Shown: positions 55,147-63,435 of the stretch, in pieces
How positions within the stretch are numbered: position 1 is the stretch's first letter
How the letters are laid out: each line of letters opens with the position of its first letter
Source of the DNA: Micromonospora terminaliae
GTDB lineage: Bacteria; Actinomycetota; Actinomycetes; Mycobacteriales; Micromonosporaceae
Assembly: GCF_009671205.1 (NCBI RefSeq)
Contig: NZ_CP045309.1
Coordinates: 2,914,001 to 2,978,000, forward strand
Reading direction: 5' to 3'
Length of the DNA: 64,000 nucleotides
The notes under the pieces: generated by a model
Told to the model about the DNA's origin: nothing
The model's input: only the letters and a program-made list of their open reading frames with translations
Databases searched by the model: none
Position numbers and translations under genes: made by a program

Positions 55147-55775
55147 CCGGGCCGGTGGCCGGCATCGTCTTCGACATGGACGGCACGCTCATCGAGTCGC
55201 ACGAGGTGGTGCCCGCGGCCTATCGCGCGGCCGTGCGGGCCGGCGGCGGGCCGGAGCGCACCGACGCCGAGGTCATCGCGGCCTACTCGCTCGGCTCGCC
55301 CGCCGACCTGCTGACCCACCTGCTGGGGCGCCCGGCCACCGGGGCCGATCTCGACACCTACCACGCCGAGCTGGCCGCCCTCGCCGAGCGGGTCACCGTC
55401 TACCCGGGGGTGACGGAGGTGCTCGCCGAGGTCGCCGCCCGGGTGCCGGTGGGCCTGTTCACCGGCGCGAGCCACCGGGCGGCCGAGATCCTGCTCGACC
55501 GGGTCGGCCTGCTCGGCCGTTTCCGGGTCGTCCTCGGCGACGACCAGGTCGCCCGCCCGAAGCCGGCGCCGGACGGCGTCGAGCTGGCCTGCCGGCGGCT
55601 GGGCGTGGCGCCGGGCCGCGCCGCGTACGTGGGTGACTCGCCGCTGGACCTGCGGGCCGCCCGGGACAGCGGCGCGGTGGCGGTGGCCGCGGCCTGGGGC
55701 CACCAGTACGACCCGGCGGAGGCCGCCGACGTCAGCGTGACCCGGCCCGGTGACCTGCTGGCGCTGCTCGGCTGA
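55143..55775 (+). CDS. HAD-superfamily hydrolase (PGP/beta-PGM-like)
   Basis: A 210-residue HAD phosphatase. Motif I is VFDMDGTL (nucleophile and acid Asp), motif II the Thr in LFTGASHR, motif III the Lys of ARPKPAPDGV and motif IV YVGDSPLDLRAAR. The cap is helical (C1), as in phosphoglycolate phosphatase. GTG start with a 4-base overlap with the MmcQ-like gene. Substrate unknown. Confidence 0.92.
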   Translation: MTGPVAGIVFDMDGTLIESHEVVPAAYRAAVRAGGGPERTDAEVIAAYSLGSPADLLTHLLGRPATGADLDTYHAELAALAERVTVYPGVTEVLAEVAARVPVGLFTGASHRAAEILLDRVGLLGRFRVVLGDDQVARPKPAPDGVELACRRLGVAPGRAAYVGDSPLDLRAARDSGAVAVAAAWGHQYDPAEAADVSVTRPGDLLALLG

Positions 55776-55795
55776 CGGGGCGGCGAAGAGCGCCG

Positions 55796-56260
55796 TCAGC
55801 TCCCGAGGGCCAGGCGCACGGCCGCGTCGGGTGTGGCCGCGTGGACCGGCCCGGGCACCGGGGCGCCGTGGGCGTCGACGACGCGCCAGCCGCCGAGCAC
55901 CACCACCGGGATCCCGCCGCGCCGCATCGCCAGCGCCACCTCGCTGAGCGTTCCCCAGGAGCCGCCCACGGCGATCACCGCGTCCGCGCTCCACACCAGG
56001 ATGGCGTTGCGGGCCTGGCCCATGTTGGTCACCACGGAGGCGGACAGCTCCGCGAGGGCCGGAGCGGTGCCGTCGTCGGGGCGTACCCCGATGACCAGGC
56101 CGGCGCGGTCGCGGACGCCGGCGGCGACCGCGGCCATCACCCCGCCGCCTCCGCCGCAGAGCACCGTGACGCCGCGCTCGGCCAGCAGCTCCCCCACCCG
56201 CCGGGCCTGCGCCGTCTCCTCCGGCGTCGCCTCCGCCGGCCCGCACACCGCCACCTGCAC
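55796..56260 (-). CDS. SLOG/LOG-family (TIGR00725-type) nucleotide-binding protein
   Basis: A 154-residue Rossmann-like protein. VAVCGPAEATPEE at the start, CGGGGGVMAAVAAGV and AVGGSWGTLSEVALAMRRG match the SLOG superfamily near lysine-decarboxylase-like LOG proteins (PGGxGT motif altered to GGSWGT). Such proteins bind nucleotides or split nucleotide-derived ligands. Start GTG 56260. It lies convergent to the HAD gene and divergent from the SGNH gene. Confidence 0.85.
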   Translation of the reverse strand: MQVAVCGPAEATPEETAQARRVGELLAERGVTVLCGGGGGVMAAVAAGVRDRAGLVIGVRPDDGTAPALAELSASVVTNMGQARNAILVWSADAVIAVGGSWGTLSEVALAMRRGGIPVVVLGGWRVVDAHGAPVPGPVHAATPDAAVRLALGS

Positions 56261-56335
56261 CCCGCCATTGTCCCGGCCCCGGGGCCGCCCGCCGCATGAT
56301 CGACGGATCCGGTACGGCTGGGCTAGCGTGCGGGG

Positions 56336-57019
56336 ATGGGATCGACGGTGACCGAAGCGACGGACCCGTGGTGCCTGCGCCCGGGTGAGGCCGGCGAGCT
56401 GCTGCGCGGGCATCCGTGGCGGCGGTTCGTGGTGCTGGGCGACAGCGTGGCCGAGGGCATGTGCGAGCCGGTCGACGGCTACCCCGACCTGCAGTGGGCC
56501 GACCGGATCGGCGCCGAGCTGCGCGCCGTGCGGCCCGAGCTGGCGTACCGGAACCTGGGTCGGCGCGGCCTGCGGGCGCACGAGGTACGGGCGATCCAGT
56601 TGGCGCCGGCGCTGGAGCTCGCGCCGGACCTGGCGCTGGTGGTGTGCGGCGGCAACGACGCGTTCCGGCCGGCGTACGACCCGGAGGCGGTGGACGCCGA
56701 GCTGACCGCCATGGTCACCGCGCTCCAGGGCGCCGGGGCGGACGTCATCACGGTCGGCATGTTCGACGTGTCGCACAGCCCCGCGGTGCCCGACCCGCTG
56801 CGAGCCGGCCTCGGCGAGCGGATGCGCCTGCTGTCGGCCCACACCGGACGGCTGGCGGCGCGGCTCGGCACGCTGCACGTGCACCTCACCGACCACCCGC
56901 TCGTCGCGGACCCGTCGCTGTACAGCAGCGACGGCCGGCACGGCAGCGCCCGCAGCGACGCGGTAGCCACGGCGGAGACCCTCCGCGTGCTCGGCAGCCA
57001 CCTCCGCGCACATGCCTGA
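56336..57019 (+). CDS. Cytoplasmic SGNH/GDSL hydrolase
   Basis: A 227-residue hydrolase without signal peptide. FVVLGDSVAEGM (block I Ser), RNLGRRGLRAHEV (block II), VVCGGNDAF (block III, Asn) and a C-terminal His in DGRHGS fit the family; the Gly/Asn-rich order is complete. The usual DxxH reads SSDGRHGS, so spacing between the Asp and His is uncertain. Substrate unknown. Confidence 0.85.
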   Translation: MGSTVTEATDPWCLRPGEAGELLRGHPWRRFVVLGDSVAEGMCEPVDGYPDLQWADRIGAELRAVRPELAYRNLGRRGLRAHEVRAIQLAPALELAPDLALVVCGGNDAFRPAYDPEAVDAELTAMVTALQGAGADVITVGMFDVSHSPAVPDPLRAGLGERMRLLSAHTGRLAARLGTLHVHLTDHPLVADPSLYSSDGRHGSARSDAVATAETLRVLGSHLRAHA

Positions 57020-57087
57020 TCGACGGGTGAGCGTCGTCAACGGAGATCGCTTACCGTCGTCCGCACCCTGTCGAGTGGAGGACCCGC

Positions 57088-57582
57088 GTGGCTGAGCACG
57101 AGACGACCGCCTTCCGGACGTCCCCGGCACGGATGGCCGGACTGCTGCTGCTGATCGGCGCCGTGGGCTGGGTGATCGCCCAGACCACGTTCGCCCTCGT
57201 GGCCCGGCACCCGCCGACCGACCTGTCCGGCACGGCGGGCTCGGGGGTGGTGTTCGTGGTCGCCTTCACCGCCCTGTCGTTCGTCTTCCACCGGCGCAAC
57301 TGGCCGGCGGTCGACGTCACCGGCGCGGGGCTGGGCCTGGCCGACAAGGGGCGGGGGGTAGTCCTCCCGTGGCAGGCGATCGAGTCGGCGGTGATCCGGC
57401 ACGGCGGCCCGCTCACCACCCTCCGGGTCACGCTGCGCCCGGAGGTGGTCCCGCCCGCGGCCACCCTGCAGCCTCGCGTACGCGCTGGCCGGCCGGAATA
57501 CCGGATCCACATCGGCGTGCTCCGCCCCTCGGCGAAGGCCCTGCGCACGGCGCTGGCCCGCCACCTGCCCGCCCCCACCTGA
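57088..57582 (+). CDS. Membrane protein with PH-like domain, unknown
   Basis: A 164-residue protein. Two membrane helices (GLLLLIGAVGWVIAQTTFALV and GVVFVVAFTALSFVF) precede a soluble part with beta-strands of PH-like character (ADKGRGVVLPWQAIESAVIRHGG). No named family. It ends 41 bases before repeat copy C. Confidence 0.65.
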   Translation: MAEHETTAFRTSPARMAGLLLLIGAVGWVIAQTTFALVARHPPTDLSGTAGSGVVFVVAFTALSFVFHRRNWPAVDVTGAGLGLADKGRGVVLPWQAIESAVIRHGGPLTTLRVTLRPEVVPPAATLQPRVRAGRPEYRIHIGVLRPSAKALRTALARHLPAPT

Positions 57583-57622
57583 CCCACCCACACCCACCCG
57601 CGCCCCGCTCCCGCCCGACGGG

Positions 57623-57684
57623 CGTCGATCAAGAGGTTTGCGTCAGGAACCGGGCTCTGGATGACGCCAACTTCTTGATCAACG
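57623..57684. repeat. Intergenic inverted repeat, copy C, supplying the TetR stop codon
   Basis: The left arm 57623-57645 matches the complement of the right arm 57662-57684 at 20 of 23 positions around a 16-base loop. The core is TTGATCAAGA(A/G)GTT. TTGATCAA contains TGA on both strands, and the TetR-type gene to the right ends at the TGA inside this arm (57681-57679). Confidence 0.85.
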
Positions 57685-58380
57685 CCGTCTTGCGGGCGGG
57701 TCGGGGGTGAGCAGGCCGGTCAGCAGGCTGCGGAGGGTGCGTTCGAAGAGGTCCTCGGCGGGCGGGGCGGACGGGGGTTCGGCGAACGCGGCGGCCAGGT
57801 GCGGGTACGCCGCCAGGTCGACGTGGTCGAACGTGACCGTGCCGGCGGCCGCGGCGCTGCGGGCGAACAGCGAGACCACGCCGGTGACCATGGCGATCGC
57901 CTCGAACTTCGCGGCCACCCCGGTCCGGACCGGGCGCAGCAGGCCCAGGCAGGCGTCGAAGTAAGCGAGGGTGTTCGGCCCGGGGACCGTGGGCCGGGTG
58001 AGCGCGTCGGGCAGCCACGGGTGGCGCCGGTAGAGCGCCAGCTGCCGGCGGGCCAGCAGCACGAACCGGTCCTGCCAGCTCCCGTCGTCGGCCGGGTACG
58101 GGAGAAGCTCGCCCACACACCGGTCGACCATGAGGTCGAGCAGGTCGTCCCGCGAGGACAGATGCCGGTAGAGCGAGCCGGCGGCCATCCCGAGCGCACC
58201 GGCGACCGCGCGCATCGACACGGCGCCCAGCCCGTCGGCGTCGGCCAGCGCCACGGCGGCGGCCACGATCTCGTCCCGGCTGTGCGTCGGCGCGGGACCG
58301 CGGGCGCCGCGCTGCGGCCGGGTCCAGATCGACCGTCCGGCGGAGTCGCCGTCGGCCGGATTCCTCGGTGCGCCGCTCAC
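57679..58380 (-). CDS. TetR/AcrR-family transcriptional regulator
   Basis: A 233-residue TetR regulator with an extended N-terminus (about 35 residues before the HTH). The HTH is SRDEIVAAAVALADADGLGAVSMRAVAGALGMAAGSLYRHLSSRDDLLDLM (about 37-87). The rest is a helical ligand-binding domain of the TetR_C type. GTG 58380 (or the GTG at 58383) is the start. It diverges from an alpha/beta hydrolase gene across a short operator-like region, so it probably represses that gene and itself. Its last codons run into repeat copy C. Confidence 0.9.
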   Translation of the reverse strand: MSGAPRNPADGDSAGRSIWTRPQRGARGPAPTHSRDEIVAAAVALADADGLGAVSMRAVAGALGMAAGSLYRHLSSRDDLLDLMVDRCVGELLPYPADDGSWQDRFVLLARRQLALYRRHPWLPDALTRPTVPGPNTLAYFDACLGLLRPVRTGVAAKFEAIAMVTGVVSLFARSAAAAGTVTFDHVDLAAYPHLAAAFAEPPSAPPAEDLFERTLRSLLTGLLTPDPPARRR

Positions 58381-58387
58381 CACACCA

Positions 58388-58404
58388 CTGTAAACTGCAA
58401 ACAG
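58388..58404. promoter_or_regulatory. TetR operator-like palindrome
   Basis: CTGTAAACTGCAAACAG (58388-58404) has perfect CTGT/ACAG ends 17 bases apart and lies between the divergent TetR and hydrolase starts, where a TetR dimer would sit. The TGTAAACT stretch may overlap a -10 box. Confidence 0.5.
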
Positions 58405-58438
58405 CGTTCGCGGTTTCGCGGGGTCGAAGGGAGCGGTC

Positions 58439-59272
58439 ATGCAGCGGATCACGGCACCGGACGGCGCTGGAATCGTCCTGCACTCGACGGGCAGCGGCCC
58501 GGATCTCGTGGTGGTGCACGGGGGCGGGGTCACCGCCCACGAATACCGGCGGCTCGCCGCGCGGCTGGCCGACCGGTTCACCGTGCACCGCTACAACCGG
58601 AGGGGCCGGGCGGACGCGGCGCCTCGGCGCGAGCCGTACACGGTGGAGCAGGAGATCGACGACCTCGGCGCGGTGCTCGCGCACACCGGCGCCCGCCGGG
58701 CCATCGGGCACAGCTACGGCGCGTTCGTCGTGCTGCGGGCCGCGCTCCGGCTGCCGCTGGACCGGATCGCGGTCTACGACGCCCCGCTCCGCCTGGACGG
58801 GCACGGCCTGCCGACGGCGTTCCTCGACCCCGCCGAGGAGGCGGTCCGGGTGGGGAACACCGCGCGGGCGCTCGCCATCGTGGGCGCGGCCGTCAACCCG
58901 CAGTCACCGGCGTCGAAGCTGCCGCTCGGCGTGCGGACCGCGATCTGCCGGGCGTTCCTGCGCACCGAGGTGGGGCGGACCATGGGCAGCCTCGTGGGGA
59001 TGACGCTCGCCGAGTCGCGGCAGATCCAGGCGTACGAGGGACCGGCCGAGGAGTACGCAGGGATCGCCGCCGAGACGCTGCTGATCAGCGGCGCCAAGGC
59101 CGCGCCCTACTTCACCGAGATCAACGACCGCCTGGGCGCCGTCATCCCCCGGGCCCGGACCCTGCGCGTCCCGGGCAGCCCCCACAACGGGATCGCGGTG
59201 GCACCCCCCGCGCTGATCAACCCCCTCACGGCCTTCTTCACGACCCCCACGGCGCCGGCCACCCAGCGTTGA
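58439..59272 (+). CDS. Alpha/beta hydrolase
   Basis: A 277-residue alpha/beta hydrolase. The oxyanion region is VVVHGGGVTAHEY, the nucleophile lies in IGHSYGAFV (Ser), and a late His in PGSPHNGIAV completes the triad; the acid may be the Asp of EINDRLG. The TetR regulator diverges from it, which suggests inducible detoxification of an ester or an antibiotic. Its stop codon TGA is contributed by repeat copy D (59270-59272). Confidence 0.9.
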   Translation: MQRITAPDGAGIVLHSTGSGPDLVVVHGGGVTAHEYRRLAARLADRFTVHRYNRRGRADAAPRREPYTVEQEIDDLGAVLAHTGARRAIGHSYGAFVVLRAALRLPLDRIAVYDAPLRLDGHGLPTAFLDPAEEAVRVGNTARALAIVGAAVNPQSPASKLPLGVRTAICRAFLRTEVGRTMGSLVGMTLAESRQIQAYEGPAEEYAGIAAETLLISGAKAAPYFTEINDRLGAVIPRARTLRVPGSPHNGIAVAPPALINPLTAFFTTPTAPATQR

Positions 59273-59328
59273 TCAAGAGGTTCGCGTCAGGATTCCGGGC
59301 CTGCGAGACGCAAACTTCTTGATCAACG
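59267..59328. repeat. Intergenic inverted repeat, copy D, supplying the hydrolase stop codon
   Basis: The left arm 59267-59288 matches the complement of the right arm 59307-59328 at 20 of 22 positions, 18-base loop. Same core as copies B and C. The alpha/beta hydrolase gene uses the TGA in the left TTGATCAA as its stop; the ATP-grasp gene on the other strand ends 17 bases beyond the right arm. Confidence 0.85.
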
Positions 59329-59344
59329 CGGGGCGGGGCGGGCG

Positions 59345-60700
59345 TCAGTCGGTCAGGAGGATGCCGGTCATGAGGACGCCTCTCGCCAGGTTGAGGACCT
59401 CCTCGCAGCCGGGGTAGCCGACCCGGGCCAGGGCGCCGGAGCCGGTTCTGCCGAACAGGTACGGGGCGAGGCTGTACGGGACCTCGGCCGTGATGGTCTC
59501 GCCGGTCTCGATCTGCACGAAGTCCATGGCCACCCGGTCGGCCTCGTGGTAGCGCTGGAGGATGTTGCCGCCCGCGTCGACGGCGGCGCGGACACCGTCC
59601 TCCCACGCCACCGGGCTCATCTCCCGGCCGATCAGCACCCCGTGCCCGGCCGAGCCGCCGGCCGGCTTGGCGACCAGGTCCGCCTGCTCGGCCAGGGCGC
59701 GGTCGAGCTGGTCGGCGGTGAGCGCCACGGTGTGCGGGACGTACCGGCGGATCAGCGCCCGGTCGGCCTCGGGCAGCAGGTCGAGGTCGGCCCAGAGCCA
59801 GGCGTAGTTCAGCTTGTTGCTGAGCAGCCAGGCCGCGCTGCTCACGAACATCGGCAGGGTGCCGGCCGCGAGGGCGCCGGCCACCGCGTCCAGGCCGGAG
59901 CTGGAGGTGACCCGGTTGGGCACGAAGAGCCGGAACAGGGCGTCCACCGGTGCGCCGCCGACCACGAGCCGGCGCTGCTCGTCCAGCGTGGCGGTGCGGA
60001 CCGGCGCGATGACCAGGTCGATGCCGAAGCGCTTCGCCTGGTCGGCCAGCGGCGAGAGGATCCGGATGAACGTGTCCGGGTCGTCCAGGCCGGGGTATTC
60101 GGCGTCGAAGTCCATGAGCAACGCCACCCGGGCGCCGTCGGGCAGGCCGAGGGTGTCGCGGATCGCCACGAACCGCTGGTCGAGCAGGGACGGCGCGGGG
60201 CGGACCGGCAGCCCGTCGAGCAGGCCGTGCTCCCGGTACAGCTCGGCGTACCGGTAGATGACCGTGTCGGCGTCGAAGCCGCCGCCCAGGCTGCTGTCGA
60301 TGTTGTACTCCACGATGCACGGCACACCGCCGGAGAACAGCACGTCCGGCCGGTACGCGGCCAGCAGCCCCTCGTGCAGCGGCTCGTCCTCGTCGAGCAG
60401 CCGGGTCTCCCCCACCGGCACGTCGAGCAGCCGGCGCAGTTCCCCGGCGGTGCGGGCCCGCCGCCGGCAGGCCTCGAGGATGAGCTGGGCGATCCGGTCG
60501 CAGACCTCGTTCAGCTCGCGGAACGCGTCGGCCGTGAGCACCGGCGGGCGGGCCAGCCGCCACTGCTTGTTGTACGTGGCCCGGCCGTGGAAGATCTTCT
60601 CCCAGGCGCCGGCGCCGGCCGCCACCATCGCCGTACGGGTCGGCTCGGGCAGGTCGGTCCACGCCTGCCCGGCGGGCGGCCACGGGTAGTTCGGGTCCAT
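59345..60700 (-). CDS. ATP-grasp ligase-like protein (glutathionylspermidine-synthase-like)
   Basis: A 451-residue protein of ATP-grasp character. CIVEYNIDSSLGGGFDADTV resembles the preATP-grasp or N-terminal segment of glutathionylspermidine-synthase relatives; LVAKPAGGSAGHGVLIGRE (about 340-360) is an ATP-grasp phosphate loop; NILQRYHEADRVAMDFVQIETGE supplies later ATP and Mg contacts. Such enzymes join a carboxylate to an amine using ATP. It is the last gene of the coupled run beginning beyond the right edge; AAGGA lies about 9 bases before the ATG. Substrates unknown. Confidence 0.78.
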   Translation of the reverse strand: MDPNYPWPPAGQAWTDLPEPTRTAMVAAGAGAWEKIFHGRATYNKQWRLARPPVLTADAFRELNEVCDRIAQLILEACRRRARTAGELRRLLDVPVGETRLLDEDEPLHEGLLAAYRPDVLFSGGVPCIVEYNIDSSLGGGFDADTVIYRYAELYREHGLLDGLPVRPAPSLLDQRFVAIRDTLGLPDGARVALLMDFDAEYPGLDDPDTFIRILSPLADQAKRFGIDLVIAPVRTATLDEQRRLVVGGAPVDALFRLFVPNRVTSSSGLDAVAGALAAGTLPMFVSSAAWLLSNKLNYAWLWADLDLLPEADRALIRRYVPHTVALTADQLDRALAEQADLVAKPAGGSAGHGVLIGREMSPVAWEDGVRAAVDAGGNILQRYHEADRVAMDFVQIETGETITAEVPYSLAPYLFGRTGSGALARVGYPGCEEVLNLARGVLMTGILLTD

Positions 60701-60703
60701 CGT

Positions 60704-61669
60704 TCATCCGTCCTTAACGGTCAGTTGGATGGCGGCGGTGAGCTGGTCGCGGCCGGGCTGCACGGCCCGGTCCAGGGCGGGCGCGAAGGGCAGCACGGCG
60801 CCGTCCGGGCGGGTGACCCGGCGGGGCGGCGCGGCGAGCGGGACGTGCTCGACGACGGTGGCGATGATCTCCCCGGCGATCCCGCAGGACCGGTTGGAGT
60901 CGTCCACCACCACGAGGCGCCCGGTGCGGGACACCGAGTCGAGCAGCCCGTCCCAGTCGAACGGGTACAGCGTGCGCGGGTCGAACACCTCCACGGAGAC
61001 CTGGCCGGCCAGTTCCTCGGCGACGGCCAGGGCGTCGTGCACGAGGTGCCCGACGGCGACCACCGTGACGTCGGCGCCCGGGCGGCGCACCACGCCCCGT
61101 CCCAGCGGCACCGGGGCGAGGTCGGTGACGTCCGCCCGCACGTCGAGCGCCCCGGCGGGGGCGAACACCACGACCGGGTCGTCGCAGCGGATCGCCGAGA
61201 CCAGCAGCCCGTACGCGTCGGCCGGAGTGGCCGGCACCACGGTGGTCACCCCGACGTGCGCGAAGAGGCCGTACGGGTGGTCGGAGTGCTGCCCGGCCCA
61301 GCCGGTGCGGGAGCCGGAGCCGGGCACCAGGTAGGTGACCGGCACCGCGCACTGGCCGCCGGTCATCAGCGGGAACTTGTGGGCGTGGTTGACGATCTGC
61401 TCGAAGACCAGGAAGAGCAGCGAGGGGATCTGGAACTCGATCACCGGCCGCGCCCCGGCCAGCGCGGCGCCGGTGGCGAAGCTGGTGAACGCCTGCTCCG
61501 ACAGGGGCGTGTCGAGGACCCGCTCCGGGCCGAACTTCTTCAGCAGGCCGGTGGTGACACCGGCGGCGGCCACCCGGATGTCCTCGCCGAGCAGGAACAC
61601 CGACTCGTCGCGAGTCATCTCGTCGGCGAGCGCCCGGGTGAGCGCCCTGCGGTAGGAGAGCCGGGGCAT
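60704..61669 (-). CDS. Orphan TPP-dependent dehydrogenase E1 beta-like
   Basis: A 321-residue E1 beta of the acetoin/pyruvate dehydrogenase type: RALTRALADEMTRDESVFLLGEDI, LDTPLSEQAFTSFATGAALAGARPV, AGQHSDHPYGLFAHVG. It overlaps E1 alpha by one base (TGATG) and its stop is 3 bases before the ATP-grasp ATG. No E2 or E3 gene is nearby, and the bkd operon elsewhere has its own subunits, so this E1 pair may act alone, transferring an acyl group to another acceptor. Confidence 0.88.
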   Translation of the reverse strand: MPRLSYRRALTRALADEMTRDESVFLLGEDIRVAAAGVTTGLLKKFGPERVLDTPLSEQAFTSFATGAALAGARPVIEFQIPSLLFLVFEQIVNHAHKFPLMTGGQCAVPVTYLVPGSGSRTGWAGQHSDHPYGLFAHVGVTTVVPATPADAYGLLVSAIRCDDPVVVFAPAGALDVRADVTDLAPVPLGRGVVRRPGADVTVVAVGHLVHDALAVAEELAGQVSVEVFDPRTLYPFDWDGLLDSVSRTGRLVVVDDSNRSCGIAGEIIATVVEHVPLAAPPRRVTRPDGAVLPFAPALDRAVQPGRDQLTAAIQLTVKDG

Positions 61670-62640
61670 CAGCCACCTCCGGTCCGGGCGGTGAGCCCGC
61701 TGGCGTACAGGTGGTCGAGGGCGGTGGCGGGGTCGGGCGCGGGGCCGGCCAGCGCGAAGTCCACCGCCGCGGCGAGGGTGGCCTCGACCTCCGCGTCGAC
61801 CGCCGCGCGGACCTCGGCGGGCAGCCGGTCGCCCTGGATGAGCACGGGGTCCCGGCGGCGCGCCGCCGCCACCTCCTCGGGCGGGCGGTAGTCGAGGCGT
61901 ACCCGGTGTTCGAAGGTGTGGTGGGCGTCGAACCGGTAGGTGCGGGCCTCGACCAGTTCGGGGCCGCCGCCGGCGCGCATCCGCGCGACGGCGGCGGCGG
62001 TGACCGCGCGTACCTGCTCGGGGTCCTGGCCGTCGACGGCGGTCGCCGGCATGCCGAAGGCGGCGGCGCGGCCGGCGATGGTGCCGGCCACCGCGCCCTC
62101 GACCGGCATGGTGGTGGCGTAGCCGTTGTTCTCGCAGACGAACAGCACCGGCACCCGCCAGAGCGCGGCCAGGTTGAACGCTTCGAGGAGCATCCCCTCG
62201 TTGACCGCGCCGTCGCCGAAGAAGGTCGCCCCCACCACGTCGTCGCCGCGCCGCCGGCGCGCCCACACCGCTCCGGTGAGGATCGCGCCGGCGGCCCCGA
62301 CGATGGCGTTGGCGCCGAGCACCCCGACGCCGAGGTCGGCGGCGTGCATCGACCCGCCCCGGCCGCGGTTGAGCCCGGTGACCCGGCCGCACAGCTCGGC
62401 GAGCATCCGGGCCGGGTCGGCGCCCTTGGCGAGCACGTGCCCGTGCCCGCGGTGGGTGCCGGTCACCAGGTCCCCGGGGCCCAGCGCCGCGCAGACGCCG
62501 GCGGCGACGCCCTCCTGGCCGAGGTACGGGTGGATGCCGCCGACGATCTCACCGGCGTCGACCAGCTCGATGGCCCGCTCCTCGAAGCGGCGGATGAGCC
62601 GGACCGTCCGGTAGAGGCCGGCCGGGTCGGGACCGGTCAC
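61669..62640 (-). CDS. Orphan TPP-dependent dehydrogenase E1 alpha-like
   Basis: A 323-residue E1 alpha. The TPP-Mg motif runs [21 protein letters not shown] to CENNGYA (about 145-175); [17 protein letters not shown] and [13 protein letters not shown] are typical of the acetoin-dehydrogenase-like class. With E1 beta it decarboxylates a 2-oxoacid and carries the acyl unit on TPP. GTG start overlaps the DUF3050 gene's stop by GTGA. Unlike bkdA it has no N-terminal extension. Confidence 0.9.
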   Translation of the reverse strand: MTGPDPAGLYRTVRLIRRFEERAIELVDAGEIVGGIHPYLGQEGVAAGVCAALGPGDLVTGTHRGHGHVLAKGADPARMLAELCGRVTGLNRGRGGSMHAADLGVGVLGANAIVGAAGAILTGAVWARRRRGDDVVGATFFGDGAVNEGMLLEAFNLAALWRVPVLFVCENNGYATTMPVEGAVAGTIAGRAAAFGMPATAVDGQDPEQVRAVTAAAVARMRAGGGPELVEARTYRFDAHHTFEHRVRLDYRPPEEVAAARRRDPVLIQGDRLPAEVRAAVDAEVEATLAAAVDFALAGPAPDPATALDHLYASGLTARTGGG

Positions 62641-63434
62641 GCCGGGCGGCCCTCCTTGATCGCGGCCAGGATGTCGTCCCAGAGCCGCGCGCGGGCGGCG
62701 AGGGCGGCGTTGACCGTGTCGGCGCACTCCTGCCATTTCCCGTCGTCGTCGCCGCACAGGTCGGCGAGCATCTGCATGGCCATGGGCGTGTGCTGCTCGC
62801 CGTCGACCTCGATGTGCCGCTCCAGGTAGTCGACGAACGTGTTGAGCCGGTTGCTGCGCTCGTTGACCGCCACGACCTGGGTGAACATCTCCGGGATGAG
62901 GTCCTCCCGGCCGAACGCGAAGGCGGCCGCCTGGCAGTGCACCGGGGTGCTCTCGATGATCCGCCAGGTGGTGGCGGCGAACGCGGCCGAGGGCGCGGGC
63001 ACGCCCGCCTCGGCCAGCGCCGCGGTGACCGGGCGGCCGGCGCGCAGCAGGTCGACCAGCCGGTCCACGGCCCCGGTGTCGGCCCCAGCCTCCCGCATGC
63101 CCCGCACGTACAGCTCGAAGTGGCTGATGTAGCCGTCGCCCAGCTCGTCGCTCTCCTCGACCATGACGATGTCGTTGATGAGGCGGCGGCTGCCGGTCGG
63201 GCCGGTGGGGATCCACGGGACGGCCACGCAGGTGAGCTGGCGCTGCAACGACTTCAGCAGCGACATGAAGTCCCACACCGCGAAGACGTGGTGCTCCATG
63301 AACGTGACCAGCGCCTCGTGGGTGTCCAGGTTGGCGTAGAGCGGGTGCTTGACCACCACGTCGCGGCGGTCGGTCACGGCCCGCTCCAGCCGCTCGATGC
63401 CCGGGTGGGTCCTCCCCCAGTCGTACCGTGACAT
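62637..63434 (-). CDS. DUF3050-family protein (heme-oxygenase-like fold)
   Basis: A 265-residue helical protein that matches what I recall of DUF3050: [51 protein letters not shown] and [18 protein letters not shown]. The fold is related to heme oxygenase and to heme-oxygenase-like diiron oxidases. Candidate metal ligands are the Glu and His of MEHH, the His and Glu of SHFELY, and Glu, Asp and His of HIEVDGEQH. No reaction is established for the family to my knowledge. It is coupled to E1 alpha and starts 1 base after the dioxygenase stop. Confidence 0.85.
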   Translation of the reverse strand: MSRYDWGRTHPGIERLERAVTDRRDVVVKHPLYANLDTHEALVTFMEHHVFAVWDFMSLLKSLQRQLTCVAVPWIPTGPTGSRRLINDIVMVEESDELGDGYISHFELYVRGMREAGADTGAVDRLVDLLRAGRPVTAALAEAGVPAPSAAFAATTWRIIESTPVHCQAAAFAFGREDLIPEMFTQVVAVNERSNRLNTFVDYLERHIEVDGEQHTPMAMQMLADLCGDDDGKWQECADTVNAALAARARLWDDILAAIKEGRPA

Positions 63435-63435
63435 G

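Noticed and set aside
60702..60707. ATG at 60707 as start of the ATP-grasp gene
   Set aside because: It overlaps the E1 beta stop as ATGA but is in a different frame that gives no ATP-grasp motifs.
59546..61891. 781-codon open frame on the plus strand
   Set aside because: Antisense to the ATP-grasp and E1 genes, which have clear motifs; no ribosome site or domain in the shadow frame.
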